In this document: positions 26,307-34,647 of the stretch, in pieces
Position numbering within the stretch: the stretch's first letter is position 1
How the letters are laid out: every line of letters starts with the position of its first letter
Assembly (NCBI RefSeq): GCF_016908295.1
Contig: NZ_JAFBDO010000003.1
Span: forward strand, 372,001-436,000
Length of the DNA stretch: 64,000 bases
From: Thalassobacillus pellis
GTDB taxonomy: Bacteria > Bacillota > Bacilli > Bacillales > Halobacillaceae
Reading direction: 5' to 3'
Notes under the pieces: model-generated
Database searches by the model: none
What the model was told of the DNA's origin: nothing
Seen by the model: the letters and a program-made list of their open reading frames with translations, nothing else
Made by a program: the position numbers and the translations under genes

Positions 26307-26572
26307 AAAAATCAGATGGAAATTATTCCTTTGCTAAGATTGCTCGAAAAAAATCAATTAGGGTTTGAGGCTAAAGATTCTTATCCAAAGGAAAATCCGT
26401 ACCACTTGTACACTTTAGGCAATCAGCATAGTCACCGCTTCCCAGCTTTTCGTGGGTACGATTTCAACTAAAAATGTGTACACGAACCTATGGCTGATGA
26501 CTACACTCTATATCTTCTATTTATCTATTGGCTGGCATTTTTTTCTGTTCAATATCGGAAATTTTCTCCAAT
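26307..26572. other. Intergenic region between rsbR-like and ectC genes
   Basis: About 265 bases. An open frame at 26190-26471 has no ribosome site and overlaps the rsbR-like start. Sequence TTGTACACTTTAG and TGTGTACACG lie near 26406 and 26475 but form no clear operator. Nothing else is seen. Confidence 0.4.
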
Positions 26573-26603
26573 AAAAAACCTCCAACCGAAGTTGGAGGTT
26601 TAA
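26573..26603 (-). terminator. Terminator of ectABC
   Basis: AAACCTCCAAC / GTTGGAGGTTT with tetraloop CGAA and a T run on the minus strand, just after the ectC stop. Confidence 0.92.
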
Positions 26604-26609
26604 AACTTA

Positions 26610-26996
26610 TTAATCTTCTACTACAGGATACACACCGTTTTCATCGTGAATTTCTTGGCCAGTGATTGGCGGGTTGAATACACAAACCATGCGCATATCT
26701 GTTTTTGCGCGCAATAGATGTTCGTCGTTTTCATCAAGAGCATAAAGGGTATTGGCTTTTATCGGCCAAACCTTATTATCTTTAAGGGTCTCGACTTCTC
26801 CTTCACCTTCAATGCAGTATACAGATTCAAGGTGGTTTTGGTACCAGATGTGTGTTTCTGTACCTGCTTTGATCACTGTGTCATGGACAGAATAGCCCAT
26901 GTTATCTTTTTTCAAAACCAAGCGTCTGCTAGTCCAGTTTTCACCTTTTACTTCGTTTTCTGTACCTAGTACTTCTTCTAGTGAGATTGTTTTCAT
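26610..26996 (-). CDS. ectC: Ectoine synthase EctC
   Basis: Cupin-fold, 128 residues, the family's usual length. It cyclises N-gamma-acetyl-diaminobutyrate to ectoine with a catalytic metal. Seen: [46 protein letters not shown] and the segment from [16 protein letters not shown]. Metal ligands are in the HLESVYC Glu, the YALD Tyr and the later His. Third gene of ectABC, 20 bases after ectB; a strong terminator follows. Cytoplasmic; product is the major compatible solute in salt stress. Confidence 0.97.
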   Translation of the reverse strand: MKTISLEEVLGTENEVKGENWTSRRLVLKKDNMGYSVHDTVIKAGTETHIWYQNHLESVYCIEGEGEVETLKDNKVWPIKANTLYALDENDEHLLRAKTDMRMVCVFNPPITGQEIHDENGVYPVVED

Positions 26997-27016
26997 ATCT
27001 AAAGTCCTCCTATTAC

Positions 27017-28294
27017 TTAATTAGTTACTGGTTCGCTGGTAAGAGCTTTAACACTCTCTTCAATGATATCGAAACCTTTTTTAAGCTCATCGATTTCAAT
27101 GTTTAGTGGTGGGAAAAGCTTGAAAACTTCGCTCTTAGGTCCGGATGTTTCCATAATCAGTCCGCGTTTGAAAGCTTCAGCGGCAACTTCATCCGCAAGG
27201 CCATCTTTCGCGCATTCGATACCGACCATCAAACCGCGGCCGCAGAACTCACCTTCCAGACCAGGATATTTTTTCACAATACCTTCTAAGAATTCTTTTG
27301 TCAGTTCAGCTCTTTCCTTAATGCCTTGTTCGAATTTCTCTTCTTTCCAGTAGTCAAGGGCAGCTGCCGCTGTGACAAATGCATGGTTGAAACCACGGAA
27401 CGTACCGTTGTGTTCCCCTGGAGCCCAGATATCTAGGTCGGGACGGAATAGGGTAACGGCAAATGGCAAGCCGTATCCGCTCAAGGATTTAGACATACAT
27501 ACGATATCAGGCTTGATTCCTGCAGGTTCAAAGCTGAAGAAAGTTCCAGTACGGCCGACACCTGCCTGTACATCATCGATGATCAACAGGATGTCCCAAC
27601 GCTTACAGATTTCATCAACCTTTTGCAGCCATTCCATACGGGCTGCATTAATGCCGCCTTCACCTTGTACAGTTTCCAGGATCATAGCAGCTGGAACGTC
27701 GACACCGCTCCCGTTATCTTCAAGGAAGCGTTCAAGATATTCGAGTGTTTCCATTTTATCATTGACGAAATTGTCATATGGCATCGTTACCGTATTGTTT
27801 AGTGGAATACCAGCACCGTTACGTTTCATAGCATTACCGGTTACAGAAAGAGAACCGATAGTCATACCATGGAAGCCATTGGTAAAGCTGATAATATCTG
27901 TTCTGCCGGTCACTTTACGAGCCAGCTTAAGTGCACTTTCCACTGTATTGGTACCAGTAGGGCCTGGAAACATGATCTTATAGTCCAGGTTACGTGGTTT
28001 CAGAATTACATCGTTAAACTTCTCCATGAATTTCGCTTTCTCAGTTGTCGCTTTATCAAGTGAATGGGTAATGCCATCACTTGTGATATAGTCGACAAGC
28101 TTGGATTGCATATGGGAATCGTTATGACCGTAGTTCAGGGCACCTGCACCTGAGAAGAAGTCGATATACTCATTGCCATCTTCGTCCCAGATTTTGTGTC
28201 CCTTCGCTTTATCAAAAACGGCAGGGAATGCGCGACAGTAACTGCGCACTTCTGATTCCAGTTTTTCGAAAATGCTCATATCTGTTTTACTCAA
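27017..28294 (-). CDS. ectB: Diaminobutyrate-2-oxoglutarate transaminase EctB
   Basis: Class III PLP aminotransferase of about 425 residues. Converts aspartate semialdehyde and glutamate to 2,4-diaminobutyrate. Motifs: [76 protein letters not shown], and the PLP Lys in [13 protein letters not shown] 28294 is chosen: AAGGAGGA lies eight bases upstream, while the first ATG is at 28279. It lies between ectA and ectC with short gaps. The reaction is reversible and could in principle run backward in degradation. Confidence 0.95.
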   Translation of the reverse strand: MSKTDMSIFEKLESEVRSYCRAFPAVFDKAKGHKIWDEDGNEYIDFFSGAGALNYGHNDSHMQSKLVDYITSDGITHSLDKATTEKAKFMEKFNDVILKPRNLDYKIMFPGPTGTNTVESALKLARKVTGRTDIISFTNGFHGMTIGSLSVTGNAMKRNGAGIPLNNTVTMPYDNFVNDKMETLEYLERFLEDNGSGVDVPAAMILETVQGEGGINAARMEWLQKVDEICKRWDILLIIDDVQAGVGRTGTFFSFEPAGIKPDIVCMSKSLSGYGLPFAVTLFRPDLDIWAPGEHNGTFRGFNHAFVTAAAALDYWKEEKFEQGIKERAELTKEFLEGIVKKYPGLEGEFCGRGLMVGIECAKDGLADEVAAEAFKRGLIMETSGPKSEVFKLFPPLNIEIDELKKGFDIIEESVKALTSEPVTN

Positions 28295-28345
28295 GTTGAT
28301 TTCCTCCTTGTTTGATTTGGGTAGTTCCCTTAATTTAAATTGGTA

Positions 28346-28882
28346 TTATCTTTTGAATGGACCAATTCGGAAATTCAATTCTTCTTCGTGTTCATCGCTT
28401 GGGAACAGGTCTTCGGTAAATTTCTCCGATACCTTGCATTCCGTGTCATGATCACGTGCTAATTTACGGAATAAAGATTGAGATGCTTTGTTTGACGGTG
28501 TGACTGTCGCTTCAAGGTAGCGAACATCCTGGCATGCCTCTCGGGAAATTAATTCGTTAAGAAGCTTCGACGCAACTCCTTTTCCGCGCTGGGAAGAATC
28601 TACGCCAACTTGCCAGACAAACACCACGTCCGGGTGTTCAGGGGGGATAAATGCGGTTACGAATCCTACTAATTTATCGTTCTCTTTTGCTACTACACAA
28701 GTATCAGCAAAAAATTCACTCATCATCAGATATTTGTAAGCAGAATTCTGATCCAGGGTGGAATTATCAACCAAATTCCACATTGCTTTACCATCTTCAA
28801 CAGTTGGTTCTGTAAAAAGCAACGTTTCTTCAGAATGGACTGGTTCTTTCGTAGTTTGAGAGATGGTGCATTCTCCTTTCAT
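28346..28882 (-). CDS. ectA: Diaminobutyrate acetyltransferase EctA
   Basis: GNAT-fold acetyltransferase, about 172-178 residues, acetylating the gamma-amino group of 2,4-diaminobutyrate. Seen: LFTEPTVEDGKAMWNLV, the acetyl-CoA loop QVGVDSSQRGKGVASKLL, LEATVTPSNKASQSLF. The ATG at 28882 is the last standard start, but it has no ribosome site and the predicted transcript begins near 28906. AAAGGAG at 28879-28873 lies eight bases before ATC 28864, which would give MSQTTKEPVH, a normal EctA N-terminus. So an AUC start is possible. First gene of ectABC. Confidence 0.93.
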   Translation of the reverse strand: MKGECTISQTTKEPVHSEETLLFTEPTVEDGKAMWNLVDNSTLDQNSAYKYLMMSEFFADTCVVAKENDKLVGFVTAFIPPEHPDVVFVWQVGVDSSQRGKGVASKLLNELISREACQDVRYLEATVTPSNKASQSLFRKLARDHDTECKVSEKFTEDLFPSDEHEEELNFRIGPFKR

Positions 28883-28912
28883 TAGGTAATGCTGAAGCAT
28901 GCGTACTTGATA

Positions 28913-28941
28913 ATGATAAATCGGCAAGGGAAATTTATCAA
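28913..28941 (-). promoter_or_regulatory. ectA promoter with inverted repeat
   Basis: Minus strand TTGATA (28941-28936), 17 bases, TATCAT (28918-28913), a good SigmaA match. GATAAAT/ATTTATC inverted arms (28939-28933 and 28921-28915) overlap both hexamers, so a bound protein would block polymerase. Operator role is inferred. Confidence 0.6.
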
Positions 28942-29271
28942 ACCAGCTTAATCTGTCTGAATTGCGTTTATTATCGAAGAATATTACTGAGCATCACTAA
29001 GATATGCTTTGTAACATAATGCTCTCATATGCTGTTGTTTCCTTATATTTATTGAAAAAATAACAAATGTGCCTAGTCTGATGCTCCGTAATTCACCGAA
29101 ATTTCAAAAATATTGCGGTGAAAATTCTCCTATAAAATTCAAGCGAAGCTGGGTGATTGCCTGTCATGACAGTGTTCAACATATAAATACCCCGATTGAA
29201 AAGTTATAAACAGTATTTACAACGTCAAGATGCTAAAATGGGAGTCGAGTAAAAGGAAGGACGTATGTTTC
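28942..29271. other. Divergent region ectA / MATE transporter
   Basis: About 330 AT-rich bases. Besides the ectA promoter, a CTGTCATGACAG palindrome is present at 29160-29171, upstream of the MATE gene. No small gene was found. Confidence 0.4.
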
Positions 29272-30612
29272 ATGGCAGGTGCACAAGATTTTACTAGAGG
29301 AAACATATGGAGGCAGATGCTGATTTTTTCCGGTCCCATCCTCCTGACAAACCTGCTTCAGGTGTCCTATCAGTTTGTGGACAGCCTTTGGGTGGGGAAC
29401 TTGCTTGGTGGTAATGTCCTGGGTGCTGTGGCTGTTTCAAGCACTGTGGTATTTACGATGCTGTCATTCATCATCGGCATCAACAATGCGACATTGACGG
29501 TTTTATCCCAGCAAAAAGGAAAGGATGACCAAGAGGGGCTAAAGAGATATCTAAATGCCTTCATCATCATATTACTGCTGATCTCGGCCGTAATGGGAAC
29601 AACAAGCTATATTTTTGCAGAAAGCATTATCCATTTTTTAGGCACCCCAGGGGTAATGGTGGAAGATGCCACTGTTTATTTGAAAATCAATTCGCTCGGG
29701 ATATTGTTTTTGATGGGCTATAATTTCATCGGTACCGTCATGCGTGCGCTTGGTGATAGCAGGACACCACTTCGATTCGTCTTTCTGGCGGTGATTTTGA
29801 ATGCCGTACTGGACCCTGTTTTCATTTCTGTTTTCGATTGGGGAATCGCCGGTGCAGCCTACGCAACTGTTATTTCCCAGGGAATAGCCTTTTTGTATGG
29901 GGTGTTTCTCGTTCTTCGTCAAAATCTGGCTCCATTTTCTGTGCCATTTTTACCGACAAAAAACGAAGTGGCATTAATTCTTAGGCTTGGGATTCCTTCA
30001 GGCCTGCAAATGTCAGTCATTTCGGCAGGTGTTGCAGCCATTATGAGTGTTGTTACCTCGTTTGGAAGTGATGTCGTGGCAGGATTCAGTGCAGCTCAGC
30101 GGCTCGATAGCGTCCTGATGCTCCCGCCAATGGCCTTAGCTACCGCTGTTAATAGTATGGCAGGGCAGAATATCGGTGCGAAAAACTGGAAAAGGGTGCA
30201 TCAAATCACCCGTTATGGATTTATTTTTAATACATCGATAATGCTTGTCGTCGCTTTATTACTTGTATTATTCGGGGAATATGGCATAAAGATGTTCGTC
30301 CAGGAAGAAGCCCTTGTAGCATTCGGGGAACAATATTTGAGAATCATTGCTTTCTTTTATCCTTTTTTAGGAATTAATTTCATACTGAATGGAGTAGTTC
30401 GCGCATCGGGAGCAATGTACCAGGTGCTCTTGTTGAATATCATTTCCTTCTGGGTCCTGCGTTACCCGCTGACCGCTTTGTGCTCAAGTTTATTCGGTGA
30501 GAGCGGAATTGCGGTTGGGATGGGGGTAAGCTTTGTGTTCAGCAGTATCGTTGCAACCCTTTATTATAAATTTGGGAAATGGAATACTAAGCAGCTGTTC
30601 GAGGGTGCGTGA
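29272..30612 (+). CDS. MATE-family multidrug efflux transporter
   Basis: 446 residues with 12 hydrophobic helices in two halves. N-terminal FTRGNIWRQMLIFSGPILLTNLLQ-like segment, conserved VDSLWVGNLLG, internal GVVRASGAMYQ. Exports cationic or hydrophobic compounds by Na+ or H+ antiport. ATG 29272 (MAGAQDFT) is chosen from the family N-terminus; AAAAGGAAGG is 11 bases upstream, rather long. Alone; divergent from ectABC. A salt-habitat Na+ dependence is plausible but not readable here. Confidence 0.88.
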   Translation: MAGAQDFTRGNIWRQMLIFSGPILLTNLLQVSYQFVDSLWVGNLLGGNVLGAVAVSSTVVFTMLSFIIGINNATLTVLSQQKGKDDQEGLKRYLNAFIIILLLISAVMGTTSYIFAESIIHFLGTPGVMVEDATVYLKINSLGILFLMGYNFIGTVMRALGDSRTPLRFVFLAVILNAVLDPVFISVFDWGIAGAAYATVISQGIAFLYGVFLVLRQNLAPFSVPFLPTKNEVALILRLGIPSGLQMSVISAGVAAIMSVVTSFGSDVVAGFSAAQRLDSVLMLPPMALATAVNSMAGQNIGAKNWKRVHQITRYGFIFNTSIMLVVALLLVLFGEYGIKMFVQEEALVAFGEQYLRIIAFFYPFLGINFILNGVVRASGAMYQVLLLNIISFWVLRYPLTALCSSLFGESGIAVGMGVSFVFSSIVATLYYKFGKWNTKQLFEGA

Positions 30613-30679
30613 ATGTTTGTAAAAACTGTTATTTATATTAAAATGTAGAAATCAGCAATGGAAAAGGAAGTGTACAAGG

Positions 30680-31423
30680 ATGGAAAAAGATATAAAACTA
30701 ATTGCACTTGATATGGATGGTACCTTGATCAACGAAGATGGTGAAGTCTCTACGGAAAACGAAGAAGCCATAAAAAGGGCGAAAGCAAATGGAATTCATG
30801 TTGTGTTAAGTACTGGACGATCCCTGGCAACCTGCCAGGATATTTCAGAAAGCCTTGGTCGCTCTTCTTATATCGTTACCATTAATGGAGGAGAAATTTA
30901 CGACAAGGAATATAATCTGGTTGAACGCAATCCCCTTGATGCAGACCTTGTCAAACGCTTGTGGGAACTGAAAAAAACACACGATACCCATTTCTGGTCA
31001 AGCACCGCGCAAGGGATGTTCAGCTCGCTGGAACCATTTGAAAGTGACATCGAAGCCTATGAATGGCTTAAATTCGGGTTTGATATTGAAGATGACGAAG
31101 TCCGCAAAGTAATCTTAGACGAGCTTAGGGAGAACAAAGCATTGGAAGTCACTAACTCAAGTCCGACCAATATCGAAATCAACCCTGCCGGTGTCAACAA
31201 AGCTGCTGCCATTCGGAAAGTATGTGACTGGCTCGATCTCTCTATGGACAATGTTATGGCTGTAGGGGACAGTATGAACGACCTGGCAATGATTCGTGAA
31301 GCCGGGTTTGGTGTTGCCATGGGAAATGCCCAGGAAATAGTCAAAAAAGAAGCTGACTGGGTAACGTTATCTAATACAGATCATGGAGTGTCTCATGCTA
31401 TCAGACATGTGATCGATAAATAA
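30680..31423 (+). CDS. HAD-superfamily Cof-type phosphatase
   Basis: 247 residues, Cof/YkrA subfamily. Motif I IALDMDGTLI with the Asp nucleophile, motif II VVLSTGR, motif III Lys in NKAAAIRK, motif IV VMAVGDSMNDLAMI. The C2 cap lies between about 90 and 180. Acts on sugar phosphates, FMN or PLP; substrate not predictable. GGAAGTGTACAAGG is a weak ribosome site. Confidence 0.9.
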   Translation: MEKDIKLIALDMDGTLINEDGEVSTENEEAIKRAKANGIHVVLSTGRSLATCQDISESLGRSSYIVTINGGEIYDKEYNLVERNPLDADLVKRLWELKKTHDTHFWSSTAQGMFSSLEPFESDIEAYEWLKFGFDIEDDEVRKVILDELRENKALEVTNSSPTNIEINPAGVNKAAAIRKVCDWLDLSMDNVMAVGDSMNDLAMIREAGFGVAMGNAQEIVKKEADWVTLSNTDHGVSHAIRHVIDK

Positions 31424-31457
31424 TTGTTGGGACTGGGAAAAACATAATAATAGTATA

Positions 31458-31497
31458 AAATAATCCGAACCATTTTATTGAATAGTTCGGATTATTT
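31458..31497. terminator. Hairpin after HAD phosphatase
   Basis: AAATAATCCGAAC pairs with GTTCGGATTATTT; 14-base loop, few following T. Confidence 0.75.
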
Positions 31498-31523
31498 GTG
31501 TGCAAGAAATCGGCTCCGTTCAA

Positions 31524-31640
31524 ACACTTCGCTTTCCGCGGGCACGGCCTAAAGCCTTCTTGGTCAAGAAGATTGCTTGGCCAAGGGGATAATAGACTCG
31601 CGCTGTTCCCTCAGGAATCTGCGTATTTGGACTACGCTAA
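31524..31640. repeat. GC-rich degenerate repeat, CCGCGG type
   Basis: CACTTCGCTTTCCGCGGGCA ... GCGCTGTTCCCTCAGGAATC ... GCGTATTTGGACTACGC. This is the best-preserved copy of a repeat seen in spacers near 10.4, 36.1 and 53.1 kb. From memory, similar CTTTCCGCGGGC...GCTGTTCCC.CAGGAGTC blocks are frequent in Bacillaceae spacers. The open frame on the minus strand here has no ribosome site. Confidence 0.6.
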
Positions 31641-31786
31641 TGTTCTGCATATATGAGATTAAATTATAATCGTTCGTTTCTGATTCCATTGTTTTTCTTA
31701 TGTTCCAGCTCTTATGGACTAAAAAGCAGCGTACATAATTCATTTGAGCGTCCATACAATACCTGAACCCGTTTAATTAATTCATC

Positions 31787-32278
31787 TCAGCCCCTATTCA
31801 CTTTTTGCAGCACTTCTTTCATTTGTTCAAGGTGACGGAGTTCGTGCCAGCCGATGAATTCCACCCATTGTTCCAGGCTGAGGTCACCGAAGGCCATATG
31901 GTGCATGACACGACGCTTCAACGTTGCTTTTTCATAGTTTATCAATATTAGCTCAAGGGACTCCCGTGACTCGACCAGACTTTCCTTTGCTTCACTGACG
32001 GATTGGAACAAGCCTTTAGGACGCAGAGATTCCGGTGCTTCCATTTTTAACGTACGGTTGGCGGTGTGGTGGACTGGTTTTTCTGGTACTGATTTTTCTT
32101 CTCCTTCTGTAATCGCCCTTTTTATCCTGTCTGCAACTGTTCGTTCAATCAAATAAAGGTGTTCAAGCAATTCCAGTATGCTCCAATTGTCTTTGTCTGG
32201 TTTCATACGTGCTTGTTCATCTGTAATTTCGTTGAGGAAATTGAGGACTTTCTGCCTTCTTTGGTCCAATCCATACAT
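31787..32278 (-). CDS. DinB-family protein
   Basis: 163 residues, four-helix bundle with three metal-type His: LLEHLYLIERTVADRI at the first, HHMAFGDLSLEQWVEFIGWHELRHLEQM with the others (HELRH). DinB/YfiT proteins bind a divalent metal; thiol transferase or damage-linked roles are suggested. Single gene. Confidence 0.82.
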   Translation of the reverse strand: MYGLDQRRQKVLNFLNEITDEQARMKPDKDNWSILELLEHLYLIERTVADRIKRAITEGEEKSVPEKPVHHTANRTLKMEAPESLRPKGLFQSVSEAKESLVESRESLELILINYEKATLKRRVMHHMAFGDLSLEQWVEFIGWHELRHLEQMKEVLQKVNRG

Positions 32279-32428
32279 TTCCGATCATCCCTTCGTAAAC
32301 ATTTTCTGTTCAATCCATTATAAAATAACAGAAATTTTATGTATAATAGACTGCGTATCCATTGGTGAAAGGGGGTACTTACCATCGATATTGATAAAAA
32401 GATTTCTCCCGCGTCAGGAGCTATCATC

Positions 32429-33436
32429 ATGGCGAATGGGATTTTTTTAATTGGAGCGATCGAAGCGTTCCCGTTTATAGATGATTTGTTTGGAAGTATA
32501 CTGGCTATTGTTTTATTGTTGGCCTGGATACTAATTTACCGGGCATTGTTCGCTCAGGTCTTTAATCGTGAATTTTTCAGACCGTTTTTAAAGCATCCGT
32601 TAAATTCCTTCATGATGGGAACCTGGGTAGCAGGACTGTCAGTATTGTGTAATGTGTTTGTGAAATATTTTCCCGGATCTATCGAGGTCCTGCAATGGGT
32701 TGCAGTGTTTAATTGTCTATTGCTATTATTTTTTCTTGTGAACTGCTTTCACAGCTTGATTAGACTGATGGCGGAACAAACAAAGTTTGCGGTTCATGGC
32801 ATCATTCTGTTATCGACGGTAGGTACACAGTCCATTGTCATATTATTGAACAATACTTTTGATGGCATTCATCAATATCTTGCCGAAACAATCATCGTCA
32901 TTGGGTTAATGTTTTATTTTGCAGGAATATTCCTGCTTATAAAGCGTTATCTTTGGCAGAAGAATTGGAGCTTGATTCATGACTGGGCCAATACAAATTG
33001 TATCATTCATGGCGCATTATCCATCACAGGGCTAGCCATTGTCAAAACGGAGGTTTTTGAAGCTGGGTTTGTCTTCACCTTTTGGTTTGTAGTTTTCATC
33101 CTGTTGATAACTATTGAATTCATGGAGTCAGTCAGGGCAGTAAGAAGAGTCAAACTCCTCGGCTGGAAAGAAGGGTTATTTACGTACAATGTATCCCAAT
33201 GGTCCAGAAATTTCACGTTCGGCATGTTTTATGCCTTTTCATACTTCATGCAAGAAAATCCATTTTATGCACAAGAAGATCCTATATACAGTTTCCATGC
33301 TGGTGTGCTGACGGTTTGGGGCTGGATCGTTTTATTAGCATTGCTGGCACAATTAGTCCTCTACGCAACAGCTAAACTCCCTCAAATAGCAGGGGTATCA
33401 AGAGAAAACTATACAAACAGCAGCAGTCATTCCTGA
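32429..33436 (+). CDS. TDT/SLAC1-TehA-like membrane transporter
   Basis: At least 335 residues, ten hydrophobic helices, resembling the tellurite-resistance/dicarboxylate (TDT) family. ATG 32429 lies inside the first helix: the in-frame upstream codons encode ISPASGAIIMANGIFLIG, and the P-SG-x-IMANGI pattern matches the conserved first helix. No ATG, GTG or TTG exists between the in-frame stop at 32366 and 32429. AAAGGGGG at 32368-32375 is eight bases before ATC 32384, so the real start may be AUC. C-terminal family assignment is moderate. Confidence 0.72.
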   Translation: MANGIFLIGAIEAFPFIDDLFGSILAIVLLLAWILIYRALFAQVFNREFFRPFLKHPLNSFMMGTWVAGLSVLCNVFVKYFPGSIEVLQWVAVFNCLLLLFFLVNCFHSLIRLMAEQTKFAVHGIILLSTVGTQSIVILLNNTFDGIHQYLAETIIVIGLMFYFAGIFLLIKRYLWQKNWSLIHDWANTNCIIHGALSITGLAIVKTEVFEAGFVFTFWFVVFILLITIEFMESVRAVRRVKLLGWKEGLFTYNVSQWSRNFTFGMFYAFSYFMQENPFYAQEDPIYSFHAGVLTVWGWIVLLALLAQLVLYATAKLPQIAGVSRENYTNSSSHS

Positions 33437-33475
33437 TGGGTGGCTCTTTCGTTAAAAAATCGGGGGAAAGTTATC

Positions 33476-34534
33476 ATGAAAAAAATTCACAGTGATATTT
33501 TACAGTTCAGAGGTTCACATTATGATTTTGGCTACCACCAAGGTACATTGCTAAAAGAGTCCGTGACCGTTCAAAATCGTCTGAAACAATGGAAGGTCAG
33601 GATTCCCCGATTCACAGTTTCTGAAAAAGAAGTAAAGGAAGCAATTGAAAAGTTTGCACCTGGTGTGTGGCAGGAGCTTCTCGGCCTTCGAGATGCTCTG
33701 GATTGGACGATGGAACGAACCATGATGGAATTTGGCGGCTATCGGACAAATTATAACCGCTCGGGGTGTTCCATCATGACTGGACCTGACTTCTTAGTCC
33801 GTAATTATGATTATCAGCCTAAAACATACGAAGGTCGATATGTATTTTTCCAGCCGGAAGACCAGGGCTATGCAATTGCTGGACCGACACAGCGCATTAC
33901 CGGGAGAATGGATGGAATGAATGAGAAAGGTCTGGTGCTTGGTTATAATTTCATGCATCGCAAAAAGCCGGGCTTAGGATTCATCTGCTGTATGATCGGA
34001 CGCCTAGTCTTAGAAAGTTGTGCGAATGTTGAGGAAGCTGTCAGTATGCTGAAAGAAATACCTCATAGGCATTCCTTCAGCTATACCGTCTACGATCAGA
34101 GCGGAAAAACGTACGTTCTGGAAGCTTCACCACGAGGTGTGGAAATGCGTGAATCCTCATATTGCACGAATCACTTTGAAATCATGAAACATGAAAACCG
34201 GAACCATCTTGTCGATTCCTACAAACGGCTGAAAGCAATGCAAAATGCCGGACCGAGACAAGCCTATCAGGCTTTTCGTCTAATGAATGATACGGACATG
34301 GGTGTGTTTTCAAAGAAATATAAAAGCTGGGCTGGAACAATCCATACATCTGCTTACTTACCTAATGAAATGGTGACGTGGTTTGCCTTAGGCGGAGACC
34401 GGGAGCCTGTTGTTTTCGACTTCGGAAAATGGCTGAAAGGTGAAGATGTGATGTTGGAAAAGATAACGGGCGAGGTAGATACCAGCATCCCATTTGTACA
34501 CATGGATAAGGATGCCCATTTCAGCAAAAAGTAA
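33476..34534 (+). CDS. C45-family Ntn hydrolase/acyltransferase
   Basis: 352 residues. A propeptide of about 97 residues precedes the nucleophile Cys98 in NRSGCSIMTG, as in acyl-CoA:6-APA acyltransferases, which self-cleave before that Cys. Other motifs: RNYDYQP, GRMDGMNEKGLVLGYNF, and C-terminal TWFALGG. Bacterial members hydrolyse or transfer acyl groups on amides, including N-acyl homoserine lactones and choloyl amides. ATG 33476 has GGGGGAAAG at good spacing. It precedes an N-monooxygenase by 113 bases on the same strand. Confidence 0.85.
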   Translation: MKKIHSDILQFRGSHYDFGYHQGTLLKESVTVQNRLKQWKVRIPRFTVSEKEVKEAIEKFAPGVWQELLGLRDALDWTMERTMMEFGGYRTNYNRSGCSIMTGPDFLVRNYDYQPKTYEGRYVFFQPEDQGYAIAGPTQRITGRMDGMNEKGLVLGYNFMHRKKPGLGFICCMIGRLVLESCANVEEAVSMLKEIPHRHSFSYTVYDQSGKTYVLEASPRGVEMRESSYCTNHFEIMKHENRNHLVDSYKRLKAMQNAGPRQAYQAFRLMNDTDMGVFSKKYKSWAGTIHTSAYLPNEMVTWFALGGDREPVVFDFGKWLKGEDVMLEKITGEVDTSIPFVHMDKDAHFSKK

Positions 34535-34647
34535 AGAAAGGCAGTTATGAACTTCAGCTTTACATGTGATGGATGGATCGATTGTGATAGGATTAAAGAT
34601 AAGAACAACAAACTAAGAATTTTCGACAGACAGGGGAAGTGAACAAT

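Noticed and set aside
26190..26471. 93-residue plus-strand frame beside the rsbR-like gene
   Set aside because: No ribosome site, overlaps the rsbR start antisense, composition not protein-like.
31564..31755. 63-residue minus-strand frame after the HAD gene
   Set aside because: Lies largely inside a degenerate repeat and has no ribosome site.
34541..34640. Fur box before the N-monooxygenase
   Set aside because: Only weak GATAA-like matches; no convincing 7-1-7 palindrome.
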